From assembly GCA_010093705.1 (NCBI GenBank), contig MU006111.1:1-64000 (forward strand): a DNA stretch of 64,000 bases, in the 5' to 3' direction. The translations under genes were made by a program, and so were the position numbers. The stretch comes from Patellaria atrata CBS 101060. Taxonomy: Eukaryota; Ascomycota; Dothideomycetes; Patellariales; Patellariaceae. Below, one piece after another: positions 19,193 through 29,951 of this stretch. Below the pieces are notes generated by a model. The model had not been told where the DNA came from and did no database searches. It was given only the letters and a program-made list of their open reading frames with translations. Every line of letters starts with the position of its first letter. Position 1 is the first letter of the stretch.

Positions 19193-21440
19193 CTACCAAT
19201 GCCCACCCTTTCCCATAGGACGCTTTGAACCACCGTTATGGCGCCCTTGGACCCAACGGAATTTCCTCAGCATGCCTCTGAACGACCTTCTTGGCTCATC
19301 GGGCGTTCTTGGGATATAATTTGTAGGCTTAATGATCAGTGTAATCTGCGGGTGGATCAGAAGCAACGTAGCAAAGGAACTGTCCGGTATTTGTCGTGAG
19401 CCTTCATTACCCAGTGCATAATCAGCGAAAACTTGTAGTTCGGTGCCATCCACTTCCACTTTGTACTTGTAAGGATCATGTCTCTTTGCAGTTTCATTTG
19501 CCATAGAATTATATGTATATCGAAGAAGTGCAACTCTTGAATACGACTGGATGGTCAGAGTTGCTGAGGAGACCTCACCAAAAGGGTTATTGTCTGCAAG
19601 TTGGACATCAAACTTACAACTTACTGGCCGTCTCTGAGATTCACGTACTGTAAAAGCGCACGTAGTGAAGCTATTCTGTTCCTCGGGATCGAAAGGTAGT
19701 GGACCAAGCGAAAGAGTCTTGATATCATCCCAGTAGGTCACCGGACTCTGCGTTGAGATCCAGGACCATGATGGGCGTCGTAGCTGTGAGTATTGTCCTC
19801 CTTCTATTTCAGGACGAAGCATGTTTACTCTCCACAAAAGGTCCAACCAAATCGAGTCAGCCCATAAGCCTGCTAAATAGCCACTGCGCAAATTTTATGC
19901 CCGTTTGCATAAACCTGAGAGAGCTGGTAGTCGATCAGATCTTTTGGTGAGCTATAGCCCTGAGTATTGTTCAACGAGCATGCGAAAATGTTGCGAAAAC
20001 TCTGAAGGCTCCTTTTCATGCCCGAGTGCTTCTGTCACGGTCTCGTAATGTTGATAGATTTGCAAAAAGCGTCAAAAGTTTCCTCGGCCTGATTCCTCAA
20101 AACCTCAAGTTCATAGGGGTAATGTCCTTGTCTAATGGCCATATCTCATTCAATGGCGTAACGTTCGACCGGGTGTCGTTTCAGTTCCAACATCGAATCT
20201 AGTGGATTCTTGACATCGATAAAAGGGTAAACACTTTCTTGGGCTTTACCTTCGCTCTCCCTCAGAATACGATGGTACTCTCCTCCGCGACCTCCCATGT
20301 CAATGAGGGTTCCGCATTCACAGGTCGTCCTTTGTCTACATTTCCAAACAAGTTCCGATTCACAGAAGTGGATCATCCTCGGGAAGAGTAACCGCTCTTG
20401 AAAGGCCCATGCTCTAGACAGCAGAGGATAATCATGTTTCATCATAGCAGGTGTCAAGGTGTCCCAGTGACGCAGCGGTTTTCGAACGGTAACGCGGCAT
20501 GAGTCTGTCAACATTCAGGGCACAGGTACTTCCCACATGGTCGTATCACTTGCTCGCACCGGAAAGTAACCATGTGAATCACCAGGAGAAGCTGTGACTG
20601 CTAGAATCAGATGAGAATGCTCGTAGATATCGGCCGTTTCGATAATTCGACCTCCCAATCATTGATGTCATCTTGATCAATACAAAGTGAGTCAACCCAA
20701 ATATTTCCGATACCTAACTTCAGAGCGAATAGAATGGAGTCCTGAAACGTCTTTGGAATTGACTGCCATAGAATTCCTTTTTTACGCTCTTGCAGTGTGG
20801 CTCTAGTAGTAATGAACTTTTGTTCTTTGCCCCAGCAATGTAAGAGAGCCGCATAAGGGACAAATTGATTAAGGTTTTCAACAAGCTTAACGCTGACTGT
20901 ATTCTCTGAAGACAACTTAATGGCAACGGCGCGTTTCGAAAATTGGGCAACCTCTGGATTTTTACAAGTCCCATGTTCTCCTCTGCATTTTTCTATCAGC
21001 GAGGAGACCCAATAAGCGGTTGTGGGAGCCAATGGATGGACGCTAATAGAAGGTCGTGGTAATACTGCTTTCTATGCTGCTTCTCTGTGAGAGTTAATAC
21101 AGCAAATAACCATGTGTGAGCGTAATACTAGGGCTGCATAACTTACCAGCATGGCCGAGGGAGAAGAACTCGAGTTCAATCTTGGGGCGCTCATCTTTGA
21201 AATTTATCTCCAAGGAAGGGGTATCAGTAGTTTGGTTTCGTCTCCCACGACATCGAGCGTGGACTCGTCATACGTCCTTTTCAACGGTCCAGCCTTGAGC
21301 TGAGAGACGAATGCCTTCGAGGACTACGGTGCAAGAGGAGCATCGACCAGATGAGATAATAATTTGGTCGGGAACGAAATCAAATCCAACACGAGCATTG
21401 ATGAAATACACTTAGGTATGAGCTAAGGTAGTAGATAGAA
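19193..21440 (-). pseudogene. Broken HET-domain (heterokaryon-incompatibility) gene
   Basis: The HET domain is recognisable on the minus strand: FVPYAALLHCWGKEQKFITT, ATLQERKKGILWQSIPKTF, IGNIWVDSLCIDQDD, ILAVTASPGDSHGYFPVRAS, YPLLSRAWAFQERLLFPRMI. The usual C-terminal part also survives (SGYLAGLWADSIWLDLLWRV, RPSWSWISTQSPV). N-terminal cysteine-containing sequence (SSGRCSSCTVVLEGI) extends to about 21440. The frame is interrupted by several stops and at least one frameshift, so this copy is treated as a dead gene. Several stops look like C-to-T changes at CAA/CAG/CGA codons, compatible with RIP-like decay. HET proteins act in self/non-self recognition during hyphal fusion. Confidence 0.8.
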
Positions 21441-21960
21441 GGGTAAGAGTGTTCATTGATTGTCAACTATCTGGAGTGCGTGCCTGTGCTATCTTATAGT
21501 ATTGCCTGCTCAACCATCTCACTTATCCTGGTCCCCAACCATCTGATATCCAGCCACCTTGCGTGACCCTCAATTTCACCAAGCATCATCTTCCTGCCTT
21601 TTCTCTTGATTATTACAAACGTTATATTTAGACATTGTAATAGGGCATTAAGTGACTGACAGATGGGAGTTGAAGAAGCCAAATTTACCTTGTAAGGCTA
21701 CGGCATGTAAAGGTAATAGATTACTACTGCAGAACATAAGGTAGGTAAGGATAACTCCCCTCGCCCGTATCCTAGTGTTCTTACACGGTCCCGCCATTTT
21801 CCTAAACTTCACCAGCATTGATATAGCATTTACAAAAATACCAATCTTAATACCTTTGCAAGCGGGATTGTGGGATAAAGGGCAAATATTGGAGTAAGAA
21901 GAGTATGGATGCTTAAATCAGCTATGTACACAACTCAGTTCCATCCATCAACACCCCTTC
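21441..21960. other. Intergenic, nothing recognised
   Basis: The stretch contains the 3' flank of the GH74 gene (its stop lies at 21961) and the upstream side of the HET relic. No RNA gene or repeat is recognised. Confidence 0.5.
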
Positions 21961-24778
21961 TCATGCACACTGGGAATACCATTCATTCTGCCTTGTACAT
22001 ACCGTTCCTGTAACACATTCTGTAGGACCGTTGTATCCCTGTCCTCCACACTGATCCCATTTCCGTACTGTGCCAGTCACGCTCGTGGAAATTGGAATGG
22101 TACCTGAACTGGACTCCATACTAGTCCGGATAGACGAGATAACAATTGTACGAGGAGTGGTGATGACCTTTGTCTTGGTACTTCTCGCTGTAAGCACACT
22201 CGACAATCGTGTACTAGTCTTTAGAGTTGCAACAGCAGAAGAGACTGAAGTAGCAAGAACCGTACCAGACCCTTGGAAGACACCACGGCCGTTGGTACCG
22301 ACAAAGACAAGGCCAGCGGTGTCTTTGCTAGCCGCGAGTGGGTTGGCATCGATGGCTCCAAAACCTTGGCCGCCTTGGATGTCAGTCCATGAAGTCCCTA
22401 CATCACCGCTGGCATACAGCTTGTCCCCGTTGGGGCCTGTCGCAAAGGCGTAGACATTCCAGTATGAGCCAGAGCCTTTGCCCAACGCAATCTGATGAAC
22501 ATTGGTGAGAGACTTTGATACTTGAGTGAAGGAAGTGCCGTAATTAGTACTGTGCAGTATTCCGACGTCTGTTGATACCCACACATCACCCGCAAGGGTA
22601 GGGTTCGCTGCAATGTCCCGTATAGACGCAGCGCTCCCGAGTGCAGTTGTTTTCACAAAGGTCTTACCCGAGTCGGTGCTGATATAAAAAGTTCCACTCG
22701 AGCCACCGTAGAACACCGTTGCATTACGCTTGTCGCTAGCGATGACTGCTCCGCTAGGCAAACTAGATACTTCGCTAAATGTGCCACTATCGTGAGAAAG
22801 CAGGACACCAGATGATGTTGTGGACCAGATGACAGCATCAGCTCCAGCTGATAAAGCAACTTTTCCTCCATACTGGCCAGTTTGAGCTCCAGGATGGACT
22901 GACCATGATACACCGCCATCGGTAGATATTGCAGCTTGAGGTTTACCCTCATTAGAATTCCCTACTCGAATAACCGAAGTAGGGTTGTTCCCAGCGTAGT
23001 CTATACAATTAGTGTCGAGATAAAGGGGGGTATCAGAATACAACACCTACCAACACCGGTATTCGTTGTTAATAGAGGCGTAAGCCAACCCTCCCGTGGA
23101 ACAGTACTCAAGCTCTTTTTGAAGGTGAAACCACCGACGTCTCCAACAGCAGCAAGCAATATGGTTTCACTCGGAATTGAGGCGAGATCTTGAACCGCCT
23201 CTTCTTCGATTCCGTCTGCAAGGCTCTCAATAGTCACTTTATGGACCGTGTCCCATTTGGTCAGATCATGTCCTCCATAGATAGTAAGGCCGGTGCCGTA
23301 TAACCAATGGTCACTATCAAAAGGGTTGATCTCCAATGCCTCGATCATCCATCCTAAGACCTTGGTGTCATCTGCTTGGCGAGAATTATCGATCCATGGC
23401 GCTTTTGGCGTCTATACAATGTTAACGCCTAAATAGCAGTAGACCACGATCTTTTGACTTACGCTGTAGCTATAGTAAAGGTTTTGGTCAGGCCATGCGG
23501 CCCATTCCCATATCGGAGACCAGGTGGCGCCCTGACAGATTTAGTTGTCGGCCTTGAGGCACAGCTCTTAGATGCTCACCGAGTCCGTGGAACGAAATAT
23601 CTGTGCATCTGGGTACCAACTATTAAGACTAGCTACCATCAGCGTCCCGGGCTTCTGCAAGTCAACAGCAAGACCACCGAAACCATAATACAGATCTCCT
23701 CCTTTGACAGGAGTGATATCAGTCCACGTCTTGGAAGTAATATCATATCTGTGAACACTGCCCGTTCCCCCATCATATGGGCCAGTCGTATTGCTGTAGG
23801 TAAGATACAGTACGTTCTGAGCAGGCTGAAGCTTCGCCTTATGGGGAAGGTTTCCTGTCGGTTGATCAGGGATGGCCCTCCAAGTCGCTCCCGCATCCTC
23901 TGATACGTAGACTGATGTAGTTTTGTCAGCTGTGCCTACAAATATGCGTGAGGTTGCACCCTCAACTGTGCCTGAATTTGAGTCGAATGTGATAAAGGCA
24001 AGACCCTGAATGTCGTTGCTGTAGCCACTATTGTCTGTTGGATCTGCTACGTATGTTCCTATTTCGCATTAGCTGTTATTCAACTTTGGATGCTAGTAAA
24101 TCTTACCGACGGCAGTAAATCCAGTCACCTTACTGAAAGTAACGCCCTGGTCAATACTTTTCCAAAGCCCATGTCCACTTCGAGCTCCGTAGTATATGAT
24201 CTTGTTGTTGTTAGGATCGACTGCAAGACGCTCACCCATACCCCGACCAGGCATATTACCGCCCACTTTGAACGTGAGGTTGAAAGAGCTCCAGGTATTA
24301 CCACTATCTGAACTACGGATGATAGCCCCATTGTTTGGATCCCTAATAAAGAGCACTAAGCGAATGTTCTTCCTTAACTAATCGAACTCAGTGAATCTTA
24401 CCAGCTATTTGTATACATCCCAACAGCCGCATACACCCTTTTGGGGTCTATGGGATCCGTGGCTACTGCGTCAATACCCCATCGGTTCCTAATCCAATGT
24501 TTTCAGCTCATTGGTGTCGATACGATTCTGGCAGAGACTTACCATGATGCACTTTGAGCAATTGCATCAGTTAATGGTGTCCAGGAATCATCCGCGTTTA
24601 GTCGATACAGGCCTCCTATATCAGTCCTGGCATACGCGACTCCCTTTGCCTTCTCATTAAAGACAATTCCAGGGACAAACCCGCCACCTCCGCCAATTTT
24701 TACATTGCTCCACTTGTGAACAGCTTCTGCAGTACCTATTCCGATCGCGAACACAGACAAAACAAGTGAGGAATACAT
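21961..24778 (-). CDS. Secreted GH74 xyloglucanase with C-terminal CBM1
   Basis: Seven exons: 24778-24543, 24488-24402, 24342-24107, 24058-23580, 23531-23463, 23411-23051 and 23000-21961, giving 835 residues. All joins keep the frame. A signal peptide ([19 protein letters not shown]) precedes tandem seven-bladed beta-propeller sequence rich in sialidase-like BNR/Asp-box repeats (STDSG.TW, DVGTSW). The two catalytic aspartates of GH74 appear as [11 protein letters not shown] (about D53) and [11 protein letters not shown] (about D460). A Ser/Thr linker leads to a fungal cellulose-binding module, [23 protein letters not shown]. It cleaves plant xyloglucan extracellularly. Whether it is endo-acting or reducing-end specific depends on the exo-loop, which I could not judge by eye. 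Confidence 0.93.
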
Positions 24779-25345
24779 GTTTAATCCTCTGGTGGGAATC
24801 TCGCTTGGACAAGATCAGAGAGCGACATGCTAAAGTTTATACTTGAACACATGTCCCTATTCCTGTATCTGTTTTCAACCTGAAGTTACATAGACCCCGG
24901 AAAAAATCAATATATTTGGAAAACCCGGGAATGCTCTCCAGACGGTCCTCAAAATCCATGCAATTGTCCGATATGTATAGGGTGACCGAGGGGACATCTT
25001 CAGCTTAGCTCTTTTTTCGGTACAAAAGTTCCTGGTTCTGAAGGTTTCTAGTACAGTGGTGGGTTCCTGCATTGATTTAATATATTTTTAATCATGCGGC
25101 CGGGATGGAAGAAATAGTCGAGCCTCTTATAAACGCTTTGAGGAATTCGGTGATGCGGGCCGTGCGGAGAAACACCAAGTGTAGATAGAATTTGTGCAAA
25201 TCCTCCAGCGCAATGTATTCGTCTAACGGTATACCATTAATACGATAACATATTCTCGGGCGGACTTGAGCCTCTGACGACAATAATGTACTCCGAAGAG
25301 GACCAAAATTCGTTTCCGTTCATCTAAACGGCCAAAACATCCTAC
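24779..25345. other. GH74 promoter region; otherwise no gene seen
   Basis: Bases just upstream of the GH74 start (reading minus) include an AT-rich TATAAAC-like stretch near 24840. A CCCCGG hexamer at 24895-24900 fits the fungal carbon-repressor (CreA/CRE1) consensus SYGGRG on the opposite strand. The rest is the 3' flank of the polymerase epsilon subunit gene. Only short, unconvincing frames are present. Confidence 0.4.
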
Positions 25346-27682
25346 TTACATCTCCTCCATCATCACTCTACCTGTCCCATGTAATACGCCATATTCAATC
25401 CATTTCGCTCTTCTCCTCCCCTCAACTATTTTTCCCGGATTCAACACACAACAACCCTCATATTTGACTACAAAAGGTGGCGCTTCCGCATCCGCGAGCA
25501 CTAGAGCCGTGGGCAAGGGGTAAAGGTTCAACACATGCGCGTAATCCCAATGCACAGGACGCGTATGTAGAGGAAATGGTGATAGATGAGATTGTGATAG
25601 AATAGTACGTGTAAGGCGACGTGCGGTTATCGTGTCTGGGTCGAGCTGAGATTCTTTGTCCGAAGTGGACATATCGACATCCATTCCTGCTTCAAGTGCT
25701 CCGTTCGACTTCTCATGAGTGTCCTCTTCATTTTCAACTTCCTTCTGTGTCTTGATCCTAATTGCCGTTCGCCTAAGACGGCCTAGTAAGTCGTCTTTCG
25801 TAAGGACCATCTCTCCCTTCCCCCCAAACCAACATAACCGTGATGGATTAGTCGCCCATATCACTTCCCCTTCTTTCCTCTTTCCTAAGCTGTTACCCAC
25901 TTCTCTGTTGGCTTCCGCTATAACTCTCCTTACTCTACTAGTAAACAAGTCTGGTATGCTTTTCCTCGGAACAGGTACACTCGCCCATGCGTCGTTATCA
26001 CCGGGTACAAAGACAAACGTTGTCCTCGCGATCAAGTCAGGGAAATCGGCCAATACAGCGGCCAAATCGTTAAAGATCTCCTTATACTCGATGCTTCCCG
26101 TATTTGGCGTTCCAGCCATAGTCGCACTCGAAATAAAGTTCCCTATTAAAATAATCGTCATCGGGAACTCCGTGACTGGTCCAGTCGCATAAGTCAAGAG
26201 TAGAGTTCTCAGCGCTGTTAACGTGGTGGGATTATCTAGATTAACCTCCGCGGCTATAACAATCTTTCCATTACTATTATGTGCTGATTCCGGACCTAGG
26301 AGTTTATTCTCAATCCTGCGCATACGTGCACCTGTTGCACGTTCCGAACCCAGGCCTAAGAAGTCTGTCCACCCAAATACAGGGCCCGTAGCAGTATTGC
26401 TTTCTTCGATCCCTAAAGTGGTCGTCCGCCGCTCGCAAGGCGGATGAGCAAGAGAGAAGCTGATGAACTTCCCACCAATTGTTCCACCAATCCCGCCGGT
26501 ATTACCCAAAGTTGAAGCATCCGAAGCTCCGTAATCCTCTTCATAAACACCTTCTACGAGTATGATCATGCCAGGAGTAAACCATGCACTATCCTCTGGG
26601 ATCTGAATAGCGTGCTGAACGTCCAATGCGATAGTACCAGTAAGATCCGAGAGAGCAAGAGTACCGGAGGGAAGGATAGTTAGAAGAGCTAAAAGGAGAT
26701 GGTTGGAACCACTACGGCCCAGCAAATTTGCTATTGGGGTTATTCGATTAGTTGAAGTTGCAAATGAGGCAGATCGATGAAGACTAGACGCTTCGGCAGA
26801 GAAGGAGGGCGTCTGAAACGATTCGTTGCGAAGCACTCGCTGATGAATTAATTGGTATCGTTGGCGGAATAGGTCTGTTTTATGGGATGGTGGAGGAAAT
26901 AGAGACGGCTTAATGGTGGAGCTTTCCCTATGATTAGGTATTATAATTAAAGGGCAAACAAATATGCTTACTCACCTTTCAAACCCCTTTTTCTGAACAT
27001 TGTAGACGAGTTTCGGCTGGTCAAAAGCTCCAATGACTTTTATCCAATGTCTCGGATCATCTCCTTCCTCCTCTTCCTCATCCGCTTCACCATCAGACGC
27101 AACGGTCAAAGCGGACATCCCGAAGCTATTCTGCGCTTCCAGACCTGGTCTCGACTGACCTGTATCGGATGTTCCAGGGTTTGGCCCAAAGTTGAAACTT
27201 GAGGTTCTACTCAGCGCAGGAGTTTTGCTCTGTACGATCCTTCCACCGCTCATGCTACCCTCGAGCGCTTTTAGGATACCCCTGAGTGTATCTCCATCTC
27301 CATCCCCATCCACGATTACCTGAATGCTGCATTGTTTCCAACTCTTAGCTGCTTCCTCTAGCACACGCTCAGCGAGACCCTCCTCTCTCCAACCAGAACC
27401 GCAATGACGTCCAATAAACGCTGCCAACGAGGATAAAGCAGCTGACGTGAGAGTGAGGTTATGCTTTTTAGTAAAGGTTCTGAAAGCAAGTGGTCTTAAA
27501 GTCGCAGGTGGAAGTAAGATCGGCAGTATCGTAGGCTTTAACGCTGCTGGCGCTGGTATAGGAGCTGTTCGTCTATCGAGGATAGGATGGACGGGAGTGC
27601 CGAATGCGGGCGAGGACGATGGTATTGGGTTTGAAGGAGCGGCTGTAGCATCATCTTGTCTTCTCTTCGTAGTTGCCGCCAT
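25346..27682 (-). CDS. DPB2: DNA polymerase epsilon subunit B
   Basis: Two exons, 27682-26976 and 26927-25346, with a 48 nt intron (GTGAGT..CATAG), give 762 residues from MAATTKRRQ, the first true ATG. The N-terminus holds LRPLAFRTFTKKHNLTLTS.. (the family's helical domain), then an acidic disordered stretch (DGEADEEEEEGDDP) and HWIKVIGAFDQPK. The C-terminal half is the inactive calcineurin-like phosphoesterase plus OB fold of polymerase B-subunits: GTIALDV..AWFTPGMIILVEG, ILIGNFISSATMAG, TTFVFVPGDNDAWAS, and the ending YEGCCVLNPGKIVEGRRRAKWIEY. It is an essential replisome scaffold linking Pol2 to CMG. The gene diverges from the histone-chaperone gene over a ~290 bp promoter containing ACGCGT. 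Confidence 0.93.
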
Positions 27683-27770
27683 GTTTGAATACTGTAGAGT
27701 TTTGTAGGTGTTCAAATTCTTACTGTATGTTGGTGGTGGCTCTTGAGACGGAGATCAGGAAGTCGCGTTC

Positions 27771-27776
27771 ACGCGT
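27771..27776. promoter_or_regulatory. MluI cell-cycle box (ACGCGT) in shared DPB2/chaperone promoter
   Basis: A perfect ACGCGT lies 89 bp from the DPB2 start and 199 bp from the chaperone start, beside a second CGCG core (GTCGCGTTC, 27763). MCB elements bind MBF and drive G1/S transcription in yeasts, where DPB2 is a known target. Its activity here is an inference. Confidence 0.5.
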
Positions 27777-27974
27777 CCTTTTGGCGTTCCCGGTGAGATC
27801 ATTCTCAATCTTCTCCAGTACAGTTTGCGGACCTTTGCGACAATTTCAACAACTCACCCAAATTCATCACTCTACTTTTATCGCAGTTGTTAGAGAATCT
27901 ATTCCTATAGTTACCTCTCTACACCCGGTGATCATCAGAGCCACAATCATCGGTCGTACCATAATACAATCAAT

Positions 27975-29514
27975 ATGACAGACACCTCCGAACCTGCCAA
28001 CCTCGAGGAGCTCATCACTTCAGCGAACTTAGCTTACGGGCTAAAGAAATATGATGAAGCATCAGACATATATTCACGTGCAACTGAGTTACAAGCTGAG
28101 AAAAAGGGTGAAATGGCGCCTGAGAACGCGGAACTCCTATATTTGTATGGACGTTGTCTTTATCATGTTGCAGTGAGCCACAGCGACGTTCTAGGCGGAA
28201 AGGTCGCAGGTGAAAAGAAAGATGCGCGCTCAAAAAATAAGTCCCAGAACGGAGAAGCAAGTAGTAGCAAAGCGGAACAACGTTCAGCAGAAGATGTCAT
28301 TGAAGCAGCCGTAGAGACGAAAGATGGAACCAAGGGATCTAAGGAAGAAGAGCCAGAATCGAAGCCGTTCTTTCAGTTTACAGGGGACGAAAACTGGGAC
28401 ACCACGGATGACGAAGAAGAGGAAGCTGGAGGCAACGATGATGCTGCTGCGTTAGAGGAAGAAGACGACTTCGCGACCGCTTATGAGACCCTCGAAGTCG
28501 CACGCGTACTATTGGAACGGCAGCTCCAATCTCTGCCCCAAGACGAGACCCCCGAGCAAAACATCAAAGATAAAGGAAAGGCCTCAGATTCTACTTCAGT
28601 ACAAGATGCTCCCATATACATGACCTCTCAAGCAAGACATCTTTATGAACGTCTAGCGGACACCCATGACCTCCTTGCCGAAATTTCGCTGGAAAATGAA
28701 CGATTTAATGATGCTATCCCAGACGCACGCGCATCCTTAGCTCTCAAAACGAAGTTGTACCCTCCCGAATCCTCCATCCTTGCGGAGGCCCACTTCAAGC
28801 TTTCCCTCGCCCTCGAATTCTCCTCTGTGACTGCTGTCCGGGAAGCGGAACAGGATCCTGCTGATCCCAACATCGCGGATGGCGGCAAAATCGACGAGGA
28901 GATGCGCGGTGAAGCAGCAAAGGAGATGGAAGAGGCAATCGCCAGCTGCAAGCTACGGGTAAAGAAAGAAGAAGACTCGTTAGCCGATTTGTCGGACACG
29001 GAGATTGAGAAGAAGGAAAAGGCAGAAAAAGAGATACAAGATGTAAAAGAAATGATCGGTGATATGGAACAAAGAGTATGTGTTTTGCAATTTTGATCCT
29101 AACATGCCATATGTCCCTTTTTTTTTTCACTCCCTAAGTCCCAATTCCATCTTATCGTCCTTCACTTCTACAGAGATACTCTAACAAACCGCACCGGTAC
29201 AGCTGAAAGACTTGACTACACCCCTCCTCCCACCTTCATTAATTCCGGGTCCGGCAGGGGGTCCCGATTCCGACCCGCTACGAGGTATTCTCGGTTCGCT
29301 TTTGGGCGAGTCACCCGCGCAACAGAAAGCTCGCATCGAAGAGGCAACCAAAGGCGCGAACGACCTGACGGGTTTGATCAAGAAGACCAAAAAGCGAGAG
29401 ACTTCAAGCGGCACCAACGGCAGCACTAATGGTACTAGTAACGGGAAGCGGAAAGCAGAAGAGCTTGATGATGGGGAGGAAGAAGCCGGTAAGAAGGTCA
29501 AGGTAGACGGGTGA
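27975..29514 (+). CDS. NASP/SHNi-TPR histone chaperone (Hif1/Sim3-like)
   Basis: Two exons, 27975-29075 and 29203-29514, with a 127 nt intron (GTATGT..ACAG), give 470 residues. A first TPR (LITSANLAYGLKKYDEASDI.. to LLYLYGRCLYHVAV) is interrupted by a long acidic insertion (DTTDDEEEEAGGNDDAAALE). The SHNi-TPR repeats follow: RHLYERLADTHDLLAEISLE and DAIPDARASLALKTKLYPPE with ILAEAHFKLSLALEF. After a charged coiled coil, the C-terminus is basic and ends GKRKAEELDD..GKKVKVDG, an apparent nuclear localisation signal. Family members bind H3-H4 and supply histones for chromatin assembly in the nucleus. Divergence from DPB2 fits an S-phase role. Confidence 0.9.
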
Positions 29515-29951
29515 AGGTTTCAGGAAAGGGATTGGCGTTAGTGGCGTGATATCTCCTTTGGTCCACAAGTCTATAGTTCTAACTTAGAGATGAAACTGGG
29601 AGGTTGGAGGTTAAAGTGTGGTCTCCGGAGTTGGGCTTTTATTCATTTATAGCATTAAGGCTTTGAGGATGCCAAATGTAACGTCATCGATATTGCGGGA
29701 ATACAAATATCATAGTATGCCAGATATCGGTACTTCTTAGGTCAACCACCGGAACCCTTTAAGTGAAGTATACAAGATAGCATCCATCCCTCGAAAGCTG
29801 CTCGGTATCCTGGAAGCTAGCGAATATGAACCAAACACCCAACACCACGAGCAATGCAAATGCTTCCATAATTCCGCACATACACCTTTTCAAGCTGCCA
29901 GTTGTCCCGTCATTAATTATCATGCGAAATCTTCATAGGCAGCCGGGTCCA
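29515..29951. other. Convergent 3' flanks of chaperone and ATG7 genes
   Basis: No gene is recognised. Both flanking genes end here (stops at 29514 and 29952). Confidence 0.6.

Noticed and set aside
25092-25283. 63-residue minus-strand frame between GH74 and DPB2
   Set aside because: Short, no recognisable family, and no splice partner found.
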